From NCBI RefSeq assembly GCF_900188105.1, contig NZ_FZNP01000003.1:248001-312000 (forward strand): a DNA stretch of 64,000 bases, given 5' to 3'. The translations under genes and the position numbers were made by a program. This stretch comes from Actinomadura mexicana (GTDB taxonomy: Bacteria > Actinomycetota > Actinomycetes > Streptosporangiales > Streptosporangiaceae). How positions within the stretch are numbered: the stretch's first letter is position 1; every line of letters begins with the position of its first letter. Of the stretch, positions 36,901-45,094 are shown piece by piece. The notes beneath the pieces were generated by a model. It saw only the letters and a program-made list of their open reading frames with translations, was not told where the DNA came from and ran no database searches.

Positions 36901-36948
36901 TCTTGACATCAAGATATGCGCGGGGCATGATGTCTCTTGATGTCGAGA
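36901..36948 (+). promoter_or_regulatory. tam promoter with two MarR operators
   Basis: TCTTGACATCAAGA (36901-36914) and TCTTGATGTCGAGA (36935-36948). The first contains the -35 hexamer TTGACA (36903-36908); 17 bases later is CATGAT (36926-36931) as -10. The second site covers the predicted transcript start and the ATG at 36940. This is the expected geometry for repression, with a leaderless mRNA. Confidence 0.7.
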
Positions 36949-37728
36949 CAAACCGCGGCCGTGTGGGACCCCGCGCAGTACGGGGTCTACGGCGCCGAGC
37001 GCGCCAGGCCCTTCACCGAACTCGCCGGACGGCTCGGCGGCGCACCGCCCGCGCGCGTCGCCGACCTCGGCTGCGGGAGCGGCGAGCTCACCGCCACCCT
37101 CGCCGCCCGCTGGCCCGACGCCGTCATCGACGCCCTCGACAGCTCGCCGGAGATGATCGAGGCGGCCCGCGCGCACGAGATCCCGGGACGGCTCGCCTTC
37201 CGCGTCGCCGACGTCGCCGCCTGGGAGCCCCGGCGGCCCCTCGACCTCGTGATCTCCAACGCCGTCCTGCAGTGGGTCCCCGAACACCTCGACCTGCTGC
37301 CCCGATGGGTCGGCGCCCTCGCCCCGGGCGGGCGCCTCGCCTTCCAGGTCCCCGGCAACTTCGACGCGCCCAGCCATGTCCTGCTCCGCGAGATGGGCCG
37401 CTCCGAGAGGTGGCGCGGCCGGCTCGCCCACCTGCAGCGCGACGCCCCCGTCCTGGACGCCGCCGGATACGTCGACCTCCTGGCCCGCACCGGATGCGCC
37501 GTCGACGCCTGGGAGACCACCTACGCCCAGGTCCTCCCCGGCGACGACCCCGTCCTCGAATGGGTCAAGGGCAGCGCGCTGCGTCCCGTCCTCACCGCCC
37601 TCTCGCCCGCCGAGGCGGACGAGTTCCTCGCCGAGTACCGGGAGCGGCTCAGGCGCGCCTACCCCGCGGCCCCCTACGGCACCGTGTTCCCGTTCCGGAG
37701 GATCTTCGTGATCGCCACCACCCCCTAG
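36940..37728 (+). CDS. tam: Trans-aconitate methyltransferase
   Basis: 262 residues, class I SAM methyltransferase. Motif I VADLGCGSGELTATLA (40-56), acidic loop ALDSSPEMIEAA, post-motif LDLVISNAVLQWVPEHLDLL, then GWxTTYA-like DAWETTYAQVL and the C-terminal TVFPFRRIFVIA, the Tam layout. Tam methylates trans-aconitate, which forms spontaneously from cis-aconitate and inhibits aconitase. The MarR operators around the start agree with TamR control. ATG 36940 lies inside the second operator. Confidence 0.9.
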   Translation: MSRQTAAVWDPAQYGVYGAERARPFTELAGRLGGAPPARVADLGCGSGELTATLAARWPDAVIDALDSSPEMIEAARAHEIPGRLAFRVADVAAWEPRRPLDLVISNAVLQWVPEHLDLLPRWVGALAPGGRLAFQVPGNFDAPSHVLLREMGRSERWRGRLAHLQRDAPVLDAAGYVDLLARTGCAVDAWETTYAQVLPGDDPVLEWVKGSALRPVLTALSPAEADEFLAEYRERLRRAYPAAPYGTVFPFRRIFVIATTP

Positions 37729-37901
37729 ACGGGATGCCGCCCGCCCGCCCGAGGGAAGCGACTCGTTCCCCTGCGGTGTGCCATCTCCGGCGGACGGGCG
37801 GCGTCCGCGAAACCCGGCTCGCGACCCGAGACCGGCGACCCCTGCCGGCGGCCTCCCGGACGAACTCCGGGCGGCCGCCGGTGTCACGCCCGGAGGCAGC
37901 C

Positions 37902-38264
37902 ATGATCACCGGTGTCCACCACGTGCAGCTCGCCGCCCCGCCCGGCAGCGAGGACCGGCTCCGCGCCTTCTACGGCGGCGTCCTCGGCCTTGAGGAGGTC
38001 CCCAAGCCGCCCGACCTCGCCAAGCGCGGGGGAGCCTGGTTCCGCGGCCCGGGCGTCGAACTCCACCTCGGCATCGAGCCCGGCTTCCGGCCCGCTCGCA
38101 AGGCGCACCCGGGCCTGCTCGTGGACGACCTCGACGCCCTCGCGGCGCGCCTGCGGGCCGCCGGCCACGAGGTCACGCCGGACGACCTGTTCCCCGGCCA
38201 CCGCCGCATCTACGCCGACGACCCCGTGGGCAACCGGCTGGAGTTCCTGCGGCCCTCAGGCTGA
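37902..38264 (+). CDS. VOC-superfamily (glyoxalase-like) protein
   Basis: 120 residues. Two beta-alpha-beta-beta-beta units typical of vicinal oxygen chelate proteins: ITGVHHVQLAAPPGSEDRLRAFYGGVLGL and then HPGLLVDDLDALAARLRAAGHEV with the final DDPVGNRLEFLRP. Metal ligands His (HHVQ), His (ELHLG) and Glu (LEFL) are present. A clear GGAGG site precedes the ATG. Substrate unknown. The 3' end overlaps that of the TetR gene by nine bases. Confidence 0.85.
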   Translation: MITGVHHVQLAAPPGSEDRLRAFYGGVLGLEEVPKPPDLAKRGGAWFRGPGVELHLGIEPGFRPARKAHPGLLVDDLDALAARLRAAGHEVTPDDLFPGHRRIYADDPVGNRLEFLRPSG

Positions 38265-39038
38265 CGGGTCGACGATCTCCTCGACGTCGCGCCGTGCCCG
38301 GCGCTGGGCCTTCTCCGCCTTCGCCGCCGCCCTCTCCTCGGCCCGCCCGGCCCTGGCGGCGGCCTTCTCCGCGCGCTTCTCCTGCCGCTCCAACTCCTTG
38401 CGGCGGCGGCGCGGATCCAGCGACGGCCTCGGCTCCAGCCCGGACAGGCCGTTCCACGCCAGGTTCACGATGTGCGCGGCCACGTCCTCCCGGTGCGGCT
38501 TGCGGACGTCCAGCCACCACTGGCCCGTGAGCGCCACCATGCCGACCAGGCTCTGCGCGTACAGCGGCGCGAACCTGTCGTCGTACCCGTGCCGGTCGAA
38601 CTCCTGCGCCAGGATGTGCTCCACCTCGCCGGCGATCTCGCTCAGCAGGCTGGCATAGCTGCCCGTGCCCGTCCCGCCGTGCGAGTCGCGCACGAGGATG
38701 CGGAACCCGTCCGGGTGCTCCTCGATGTACTCCAGCAGCGCCAGCGCCGCCTTCTCCAGCTTGCTCCGGTAGTGGACCGCCGAGTTCAGCGAGTCGGTGA
38801 CCAGACTCAGCAGCCGCTCGAACTCCCGGTCGACGACGACCGCGTAGAGCCCCTCCTTGCCGCCGAAGTGCTCGTACACCACCGGCTTGGACACCCCGGC
38901 CGCGGACGCGATCTCCTCCACCGAGGTGCCGTCCAGCCCGCGCTCGGCGAACAGCGTCCGGCCGATGTCGAGGAGCTGCTCGCGGCGTTCCTTGCCGGTC
39001 ATCCGCTTTCTGCGGGCCCGGGGAGCGGGATCTGTCAC
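38256..39038 (-). CDS. TetR-family regulator, probably of the desaturase gene
   Basis: 260 residues. HTH: REQLLDIGRTLFAERGLDGTSVEEIASAAGVSKPVVYEHFGGKEGLY. The ligand domain follows and a Lys/Ala/Glu-rich helical tail (about 215-255) ends the protein. I chose GTG 39038, just downstream of the desaturase stop; ATG 39002 is an alternative. The desaturase gene lies 18 bases upstream on the same strand, so the two form an operon, presumably self-regulated through the operators at 40046-40076. Acyl-CoA is the expected effector by analogy. Confidence 0.88.
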   Translation of the reverse strand: MTDPAPRARRKRMTGKERREQLLDIGRTLFAERGLDGTSVEEIASAAGVSKPVVYEHFGGKEGLYAVVVDREFERLLSLVTDSLNSAVHYRSKLEKAALALLEYIEEHPDGFRILVRDSHGGTGTGSYASLLSEIAGEVEHILAQEFDRHGYDDRFAPLYAQSLVGMVALTGQWWLDVRKPHREDVAAHIVNLAWNGLSGLEPRPSLDPRRRRKELERQEKRAEKAAARAGRAEERAAAKAEKAQRRARRDVEEIVDPSA

Positions 39039-39055
39039 GGGTTCAATTGTGGCGG

Positions 39056-40009
39056 TCAAACCGCCTGCTTCGTGCGCTTGGCGGCCAGCCTGTCGGGGTT
39101 CGGCCACCGGACGTCATGGGCCAGGCCCATCTTCTCGAACGTCCAGATGATGCGCGCGCTGATGTCGACCTGCCCCTTCAGCACGCCGTGCCGCGCGCAG
39201 GTCGGGTCCGAGTGGTGCAGGTTGTGCCACGACTCGCCCAGCGACGGGATCGCCAGCCACCACACGTTGCGCGACTTGTCCCGGACCTCGAACTCCTCCT
39301 TGCCGAAGGTGTGGCAGATCGAGTTGATGGACCACGTCACGTGGTGCACCAGGGTGATCCGCACGAACCCGGCCCAGAACAGCGCCGTGAGGAAGCCCGT
39401 CCACGACATGGTGACCACGCCGCCGATCACGGCCGGGAGCAGGAAGGACACCGCGACCAGACCGGGGAAGGCCAGGTGGATGCGCCTGATGTCGCGGTCG
39501 TTCAGCAGGTCCTTGGCGAACCGCTGCTTGGAGGTCCGGTTGGCGTCGAACAGCCAGCCGTAGTGCGCCCAGGCCAGCCCCTTGCCCAGCGCCTTCCAGT
39601 CGTTGCCGAACCGCCACGGCGAGTGCGGGTCGAACTCCTTGTCCGAGTGCTTGTGGTGCCGCCGGTGGTCGGCCACCCACGTGATGACCGGCCCCTCGAT
39701 GGCCAGGCTCCCGGCCAGCGCCATGAAGATCTTCAGGCCGCGCGTGGCCTTGAAGGACCCGTGGGTGAAGTACCGGTGGTAGCCGACCGTGATGCCCCCC
39801 GCGGACAACAGGTAGAAGACCGCCGTGAGCACGACGTCCGTCCAGCCGAGGAACCGGCCCCAGGCCAGCGGGACGGCGGCGAACAGTGCCAGGAAGGGCA
39901 GCGCGGTGAACGTGGCGACCAGCGCCCGCTCCGCGTTGCCTCGTTGCTGGGGCGCGAGTTCGGGACGCCGCTGCGGGCGGGGCGGATCCATGGTCGGAGC
40001 TGTCGTCAT
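39056..40009 (-). CDS. Acyl-CoA (delta-9) fatty-acid desaturase
   Basis: 317 residues, membrane di-iron desaturase. The three histidine boxes are intact: H78RYFTH83, H115RRHH119 and H261NLHH265, with two pairs of hydrophobic spans between them. It introduces a double bond into saturated acyl chains and requires an electron donor that is not encoded here. Similar enzymes in mycobacteria are DesA3. The ATG at 40009 has GGAAG upstream. Controlled by the TetR regulator encoded just downstream, judging by the two operator dyads 37-67 bases before the start. Confidence 0.93.
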   Translation of the reverse strand: MTTAPTMDPPRPQRRPELAPQQRGNAERALVATFTALPFLALFAAVPLAWGRFLGWTDVVLTAVFYLLSAGGITVGYHRYFTHGSFKATRGLKIFMALAGSLAIEGPVITWVADHRRHHKHSDKEFDPHSPWRFGNDWKALGKGLAWAHYGWLFDANRTSKQRFAKDLLNDRDIRRIHLAFPGLVAVSFLLPAVIGGVVTMSWTGFLTALFWAGFVRITLVHHVTWSINSICHTFGKEEFEVRDKSRNVWWLAIPSLGESWHNLHHSDPTCARHGVLKGQVDISARIIWTFEKMGLAHDVRWPNPDRLAAKRTKQAV

Positions 40010-40045
40010 GCGTCATCACTTCCCGTGAGTCGGGGCAGCCTTACC

Positions 40046-40057
40046 TACGTCAACGTA
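40046..40057. promoter_or_regulatory. Operator 1 of desaturase promoter (TACGT-CA-ACGTA)
   Basis: Perfect inverted repeat of 5-base arms. With one mismatch it fits the same CTACG-N4-CGTA frame as operator 2, which directly adjoins it. Confidence 0.6.
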
Positions 40058-40076
40058 ACCTACGAGACCGTAGGTT
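40057..40076. promoter_or_regulatory. Operator 2 of desaturase promoter
   Basis: Perfect inverted repeat AACCTACG-N4-CGTAGGTT (20 bases). Arms and spacing are typical of TetR-family sites. Together with operator 1 it suggests cooperative binding of two dimers upstream of the desaturase-TetR operon. Confidence 0.7.
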
Positions 40077-40337
40077 GTGCAGAGGCGAACGGTAAGTTGA
40101 GGGGGAAACTGCCTCTTCGGTCACATAACTCTCGTGCGCAGCAGGGGCCGGCGCCGCCACCGCCGCATCTCCGCGGCGAGCGGTGCGCCGCCCGACCGGG
40201 CCCTGGCCGACCGGCACGCAATGGGCTTGCTCGGTACCGCCCGCTCTAAACCGATCCAGACAAAACGACACCCTCTTAGCACTGCGTGCAGTCATGATAC
40301 AACTACAGAGAGTTAAAACCCCTGCTAAGGTTCCCCC
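40077..40337. other. Lower-GC region before the HTH/LAGLIDADG-like gene
   Basis: About 260 bases. The last part (about 40240-40320) is markedly richer in A/T than the neighbourhood, with an ACTGC-GT-GCAGT dyad (40281-40292), a possible -10 in GATACAAC and an AAGG ribosome site before 40338. It must contain the promoter of the next gene. No RNA gene is seen. Confidence 0.45.
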
Positions 40338-41111
40338 ATGAGTGGACCGATGCCGGACGAGATCCGAGACAAGCTCAAGCCCAAGGCCCTCGAACTCCGC
40401 CGCCAAGGTTGGACCTACCGCGAGATCGCTGGCTCCCTCAACATCTCGATCAGCACCTGCTCCCTGTGGTTACGGCACCTCCCCGAGCCGCCCCGGAAGG
40501 GGTACTCCCAGGAGCGGGTCGCCGCGATGTGGAGGTCGCGCTGGGAGCCGATCCACCTGGCTCGCGAGCAGCAGCGCCGGGAGACCAAGCTCAGGGCCTG
40601 CCGGGAGATCGGAGCGATGGACGAGCGCGACATCCTCATGGCCGGCGCGCTCGCCTACTGGTGCGAGGGGGAGAAGGACAAGATCTACAAGCGCAGGGAG
40701 TGGGTCTCGTTCATCAACAGCGATCCCGCCCTGATACTCCTCTTCCTGCGCTTCCTGGAAGTCGCCGGAGTGCTCCGGGGGCAACTGCGGATCCGGCTGC
40801 ACATCCACGAGACGGCCGACATCGAGGCGGCTGCCGGATGGTGGTCGGAGTTGACCGGATACCCGGCCGACGAATTCCGGAAGCCCGCCATCAAACGGCA
40901 CAACCCCAAAAGCGTCCGGAAGAACCTCGTCGACGAGTACCGGGGCTGCCTGCAGATCTCCGCGACCGGGAGCGCCGAGCTCTACAGGAAGATCGAGGGG
41001 TGGGCCTATGCCGCCATGCTCGGTCCGGCCGCGGCCGAGGAGCGCCTCGTCGCGCGCTCGGACGAGACGATAAGGGAGATCATCGCCAAGCGTGCCGCGC
41101 CGACCGAATGA
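40338..41111 (+). CDS. HTH protein with LAGLIDADG-like domain
   Basis: 257 residues. The N-terminus is a resolvase/MarR-type helix-turn-helix (LRRQGWTYREIAGSLNISISTCSLWL, about 20-46). The central domain contains MAGALAYWCEGEK (101-113), close to the LAGLIDADG/WhiA pattern, then FINSDPALILLFLRFL and later GWWSELTGYP and KRHNPKSVRKN. WhiA also joins LAGLIDADG and HTH, but in the opposite order. I infer a DNA-binding protein of homing-endonuclease ancestry. Base use is less GC-biased than neighbours, and tRNA-Gln follows at 71 bases. Function unknown. Confidence 0.75.
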   Translation: MSGPMPDEIRDKLKPKALELRRQGWTYREIAGSLNISISTCSLWLRHLPEPPRKGYSQERVAAMWRSRWEPIHLAREQQRRETKLRACREIGAMDERDILMAGALAYWCEGEKDKIYKRREWVSFINSDPALILLFLRFLEVAGVLRGQLRIRLHIHETADIEAAAGWWSELTGYPADEFRKPAIKRHNPKSVRKNLVDEYRGCLQISATGSAELYRKIEGWAYAAMLGPAAAEERLVARSDETIREIIAKRAAPTE

Positions 41112-41182
41112 GGTGGGCTGCTCGCGTCTGTGTGGGTAAGGTGGGGGCGGCCACGTGGCGCTGTCCGGTTTGGCCGCTTCAG

Positions 41183-41254
41183 TCCGGCGTAGTGTAATTG
41201 GCAGCACATGGGTTTTTGGTGCCCCTAGACAAGGTTCGAGTCCTTGCGCCGGAG
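41183..41254 (+). tRNA. tRNA-Gln (anticodon TTG)
   Basis: 72 bases forming a cloverleaf: acceptor TCCGGCG / CGCCGGA with G discriminator, D-arm GTGTAATTGGCAGCAC, anticodon loop TTTTGGT (anticodon TTG, reading CAA), T-arm CAAGG-TTCGAGT-CCTTG. CCA is not encoded. The lowest anticodon-stem pair (T27/C43) is a mismatch. tRNA-Gln precedes glmU in this gene order. Confidence 0.95.
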
Positions 41255-41420
41255 CTGTCGGAAATGCCCGCTCGGTTCGTCCGGGGTGGGCGGTGGGGTG
41301 ACAGGAGCGGGGTGGGCGGTATCCTGCCCGTGTCGGGTTCGCCCCGGCCTGCCGTGGCATGATGTCGCAGGTGGGCGGGCCCGCGACCGATCCCCGTCCG
41401 CGATGCCGAGGAGCCTCCTT

Positions 41421-42866
41421 GTGAGTGCTGCGAGCCGCCCGGCCGCCGTCATCGTCCTCGCCGCGGGCGAGGGCACCCGGATGAAGTCCCGCACCTCGAA
41501 GGTGCTGCACGAGCTGTGCGGGCGCAGCATGCTGGGCCACGTGCTGGCCGCCGCCCGCGAACTGGAGCCCGAGCGGCTCGTCGTGGTCGTGGGGCACCGG
41601 CGCGAGCAGGTCGTCGAACATCTCGCCGAGCACGCCCCGGACGCCGAGGCCGCGGTGCAGGAGCGGCAGGGCGGCACGGGCCACGCCGTGCGGATGGCGC
41701 TGGAGCAGACCGGCGCGCTGGACGGGACGGTCGTCGTGACGAACGGCGACCACCCGCTGCTGCGGGGCGAGACGCTGCGGGCGCTGGTCCAGGCGCACGA
41801 GGACGACGGCAACGCCGTCACCGTGCTGACGACCGAGATGCCGGACGCGACCGGCTACGGGCGGATGATCCGGGCGGCCGACGGCAGCGCCGAGGCGATC
41901 GTCGAGCACAAGGACGCCACCGGGGAGCAGCGCGCCATCAACGAGATCAACGTCGGGATGTACGCGTTCGACGGCGCGCTCCTGGCGGACGCGCTGAAGC
42001 GGGTGACGACCGACAACGCGGGCGGCGAGGAGTACCTCACCGACGTGGTGGCGATCCTGCGCGGCGACGGCCACCGGGCGGGCGCCCACCTGGCCGCCGA
42101 CTGGGTGGAGACCCAGGGCGTCAACGACAGGGTCCAGCTCTCCCAGGCGCGCAGGCAGCTGAACGACCGGATCCTCGAAGCGCACATGCGGGCCGGGGTC
42201 ACCGTCATCGACCCCGCGTCCACGTGGATCGACGTGCACGTGACCGCGGAACCGGACGCGGAGGTCCACCCGGGCACGCAGCTGCACGGCAGGACGCACC
42301 TGGGCGAGGGCGCGCGGGTCGGTCCCGGCTGCACGCTGACCGACACGGCGGTCGGCGCCGGCGCGTCGGTGACCAACGCGGTGTGCGTCGGGGCGGAGAT
42401 CGGGCCGGACGCCTCGGTCGGGCCCTATGCCTACCTGCGGCCCGGCACGCGGCTCGCGCCGAGGGCCAAGGTCGGGACCTACGTCGAGACCAAGAACGCC
42501 GACATCGGCGAGGGCACCAAGGTGCCGCATCTGACCTACGTCGGCGACGCCGAGATCGGCGCCGGCTCGAACATCGGCGCGAGTTCGGTGTTCGTCAACT
42601 ACGACGGTGTGGACAAGCACCGCAGCGTCATCGGGTCGCACGTGAAGGTGGGCAGCGACAACATGATCGTCGCACCGGTGACGATCGGGGACGGCGCCTA
42701 CACCGCGGCCGGCTCGGTGATCATCCAGGACGTCCCGCCGGGGGCGATGGCGGTCGCGCGAGCGCGGCAGCGCAACGTCGAGGGGTGGGTCGAGCGGAAG
42801 CGGCCGGGGACGCCGGCGGCCGAGGCGGCCCGGAGGGCCGGGGCCGGCGAGGAGAGCGCGTCTTAG
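41421..42866 (+). CDS. glmU: Bifunctional GlmU: UDP-GlcNAc pyrophosphorylase / GlcN-1-P acetyltransferase
   Basis: 481 residues, last two steps of UDP-GlcNAc synthesis for peptidoglycan and polysaccharide. The N-terminal uridylyltransferase shows [14 protein letters not shown] (10-23), QGGTGHAV and NGDHPLL (usually GDxPLL). The C-terminal acetyltransferase is a left-handed parallel beta-helix of hexapeptide repeats, with [23 protein letters not shown] and [11 protein letters not shown] 41421 has CGAGGAG upstream. It is followed at about 195 bases by prs in the conserved glmU-prs pair. Confidence 0.97.
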   Translation: MSAASRPAAVIVLAAGEGTRMKSRTSKVLHELCGRSMLGHVLAAARELEPERLVVVVGHRREQVVEHLAEHAPDAEAAVQERQGGTGHAVRMALEQTGALDGTVVVTNGDHPLLRGETLRALVQAHEDDGNAVTVLTTEMPDATGYGRMIRAADGSAEAIVEHKDATGEQRAINEINVGMYAFDGALLADALKRVTTDNAGGEEYLTDVVAILRGDGHRAGAHLAADWVETQGVNDRVQLSQARRQLNDRILEAHMRAGVTVIDPASTWIDVHVTAEPDAEVHPGTQLHGRTHLGEGARVGPGCTLTDTAVGAGASVTNAVCVGAEIGPDASVGPYAYLRPGTRLAPRAKVGTYVETKNADIGEGTKVPHLTYVGDAEIGAGSNIGASSVFVNYDGVDKHRSVIGSHVKVGSDNMIVAPVTIGDGAYTAAGSVIIQDVPPGAMAVARARQRNVEGWVERKRPGTPAAEAARRAGAGEESAS

Positions 42867-43061
42867 CGCGCCCGATGAGGACTGCCCCGCCTCAGGGCGG
42901 GGAGGTGGAGGACGACGGCGTCTTCCGGGACGACACAGAGCCGCCCGACCGGAGAGCGGCTCGACGACGATGCGGCCCGCGCGCCCGATCTTTGGTGCGC
43001 GGGAGGTGGGGACGACAACCCACATGTAGGGCACGGTTCCATTGAGGGGGAGTTGTCAGAG

Positions 43062-44042
43062 GTGAGTGGGATAAAAACGAGCGGTCAGAAGAAGCTGATG
43101 CTCTTCACCGGCCGAGCCCACCCTGACCTGGCCAGGGAAGTGGCCGCCAACCTCCAGGTCGAGTTGACGCCGACGTCCGCCTACGACTTCGCCAACGGCG
43201 AGACGTTCGTGCGGTTCCTGGAGTCGGTGCGCGGCTCCGACGCCTTCGTGGTCCAGAGTCACACGGCTCCCATCAATCAATGGATCATGGAGCAGCTGAT
43301 CATGGTGGACGCGCTGAAGCGCGCGTCGGCCAAGCGGATCACGGTGGTGGCGCCGTTCTTCGGCTACGCCCGGCAGGACAAGAAGCACCGCGGCCGCGAG
43401 CCGATCTCGGCGCGGCTGATGGCCGACCTGTTCAAGACGGCGGGCGCCGACCGGCTGATCACCGTCGACCTGCACACCGCGCAGATCCAGGGCTTCTTCG
43501 ACGGCCCGGTGGACCACCTGTTCGCGCTGGACCTGCTGGCCCGGCACTTCGAGAGCCGGCTGGACACCTCCCAGGTCACCGTGGTCGCGCCGGACGCGGG
43601 CCGGGTGCGGGTCACCGAGCGGTGGAGCGACCGGCTGGGCGGCGTCCCGATGGCGATCATCCACAAGAAGCGCGACCCGGACGTGGCCAACGAGGTCAAG
43701 GTGTTCGACGTGGTCGGCGAGGTCGCCGGCCGCACCTGCGTCGTGGTGGACGACATGATCGACACCGGCGGGACGATCGTGAAGGCGGCGGACGCGCTGT
43801 TCGACCAGGGGGCGACGAAGGTCGTCGTCGCGGCGACGCACGGCGTGCTGTCGGGTCCGGCGGTGGACCGGCTGAAGAACTCCCGGATCTCCGAGGTGGT
43901 GCTGACCAACACGCTGCCGATCCCGGAGGAGAAGCAGTTCGACAAGCTCACGGTGCTGTCGATCGCGCCGCTGGTCGCGCGTGCGATCAACGAGGTGTTC
44001 TCCGACGGCTCGGTCACGAGCCTCTTCGGCGGCCACAGCTAG
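43062..44042 (+). CDS. prs: Ribose-phosphate pyrophosphokinase
   Basis: 326 residues; makes PRPP from ribose-5-phosphate and ATP for nucleotides, His, Trp and, in actinobacteria, decaprenyl-phosphoribose. Motifs: PFFGYARQDKKHRGREPISARLMAD, DLHTAQIQGFFD, and the PRPP loop VVVDDMIDTGGTI. GTG 43062 gives a nine-base spacing to GGGGAG; a TTG at 43053 would leave only about two bases and is less likely. Confidence 0.96.
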   Translation: MSGIKTSGQKKLMLFTGRAHPDLAREVAANLQVELTPTSAYDFANGETFVRFLESVRGSDAFVVQSHTAPINQWIMEQLIMVDALKRASAKRITVVAPFFGYARQDKKHRGREPISARLMADLFKTAGADRLITVDLHTAQIQGFFDGPVDHLFALDLLARHFESRLDTSQVTVVAPDAGRVRVTERWSDRLGGVPMAIIHKKRDPDVANEVKVFDVVGEVAGRTCVVVDDMIDTGGTIVKAADALFDQGATKVVVAATHGVLSGPAVDRLKNSRISEVVLTNTLPIPEEKQFDKLTVLSIAPLVARAINEVFSDGSVTSLFGGHS

Positions 44043-44138
44043 ACCTTCACGTCGGGCACGGCATGGCGCGTGCCGGTGGCCATGGCGGTGGCCATGGCGT
44101 CGGCAGGGCCTTGGCGTTGGGCGTTGCCGTATTGGGCT

Positions 44139-44144
44139 AGACTT
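44139..44144 (+). promoter_or_regulatory. -10 box TAGACT upstream of rplY
   Basis: TAGACT fits the actinobacterial -10. The upstream -35 is not a good match (nearest TTG hexamers give 15 or 21 spacing). If used, the transcript would begin near 44151, giving a leader of about 180 bases. Confidence 0.4.
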
Positions 44145-44149
44145 GTGCA

Positions 44150-44329
44150 ACCGCGTATGCCCTGGGACGTTCAAGTGCGGTGCCCGCGCAGGGGCCGCAC
44201 TCCCCCGGGGAACGCAAACGAATCTTTGAGCGCGCCCGCCTTCGACGGCGCGCGAGGAACGCAACGCATCGTCCGTAGCGGACGTCCGATGGCGGACGGC
44301 CGTGGAAGCAACAACGAGGAGTTTTCGCC
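44150..44329 (+). ncRNA. Structured 5' leader of rplY (candidate)
   Basis: Two strong stems are visible: GTGCGG/CCGCAC (44176-44201) and GCGCGCC/GGCGCGC (44230-44253), with further GGAC/GTCC pairing near 44278-44310 before the AGGAG ribosome site. Ribosomal-protein genes often carry autoregulatory leaders; an L25 leader is known in Gammaproteobacteria, but I know of none described for actinobacterial bL25. Function is inferred only. Confidence 0.35.
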
Positions 44330-44968
44330 GTGTCCGAGGTACGCATTGCCGCCGAGCCGCGCACCGAGTTCGGTAAGGGCGCCGCGCGGCGCACCCGCCG
44401 GGCCGGCAAGGTGCCCGCCGTCCTCTACGGTCACGGCACCGACCCGGAGCACATCGCGCTGCCGGGCCACGACCTGATGCTGGCCCTGAAGACGCCGAAC
44501 GTGCTGCTGACCATCGAGGGCCTCTCCGGCGGCGCCTCGCTGGCGCTGCCGAAGGACGTGCAGCGCGACCCGGTCAAGGGGGTCCTGGAGCACGTCGACC
44601 TGCTGCTGGTGAAGCGCGGCGAGAAGGTCGTCGTGGACCTGCCGGTCAACCTGGTCGGCGACGTCGTCGCGGGCGGCGTCATCCAGCAGGAGCTGGTCCA
44701 GGTGTCGGTCGAGGCGGAGGCGACGCACATCCCCGAGGCCGTGGACCTGTCCATCGAGGGTCTGAAGGTCGGGACGCAGGTGCTCGCCGGCGACCTGAAG
44801 CTGCCGTCGGGCGTCACGCTGCAGGTCGACGAGGAGGCCCTCGTCCTGCAGATCGCCGACGCGACCGCGTCGGCCGGCGCGACCGAGACCGAGGCGGAGG
44901 CCGCCGAGGCGGCCGAGGCCGCCGCGGCCGAGGTTCCCGAGGGCGAGGGCGAGACCGCCGGCGAGTGA
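44330..44968 (+). CDS. rplY: 50S ribosomal protein bL25 (CTC form)
   Basis: 212 residues. N-terminal 5S-rRNA-binding L25 domain (VRIAAEPRTEFGKGAARRTRRAGKVPAVLYGHG), then the TL5/CTC C-terminal domain and an Ala/Glu-rich acidic tail. It binds 5S rRNA in the large subunit; CTC-type proteins are general-stress proteins in Bacillus. GTG 44330 has AGGAG nine bases upstream. Followed by a palindromic terminator and pth. Confidence 0.95.
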   Translation: MSEVRIAAEPRTEFGKGAARRTRRAGKVPAVLYGHGTDPEHIALPGHDLMLALKTPNVLLTIEGLSGGASLALPKDVQRDPVKGVLEHVDLLLVKRGEKVVVDLPVNLVGDVVAGGVIQQELVQVSVEAEATHIPEAVDLSIEGLKVGTQVLAGDLKLPSGVTLQVDEEALVLQIADATASAGATETEAEAAEAAEAAAAEVPEGEGETAGE

Positions 44969-45036
44969 CGGCGGTGCCGCCGGCGCTCGGCGGCCCGGCG
45001 CGCGGCCGCGCCGGACTGCGGGCCGCAAAGTACTTC

Positions 45037-45074
45037 CACGGCCCCCGCGGGTGCGCGCACCCGCGGGGGCCGTG
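45037..45074. terminator. Perfect 38-bp palindrome after rplY
   Basis: Two perfect 19-base arms (left arm starts CACGGCCCCCGCGGG) between rplY and pth. There is no T-tract, as common in actinobacteria. The same transcript may continue into pth since only 20 bases separate the palindrome from its start. Confidence 0.75.
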
Positions 45075-45094
45075 CTCGTGTGTGAGGAGTGCGG

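Noticed and set aside
36019..37887. Extended 622-codon frame ending with the patatin
   Set aside because: The extension runs antisense through tam and has no homology; the patatin starts at ATG 36825.
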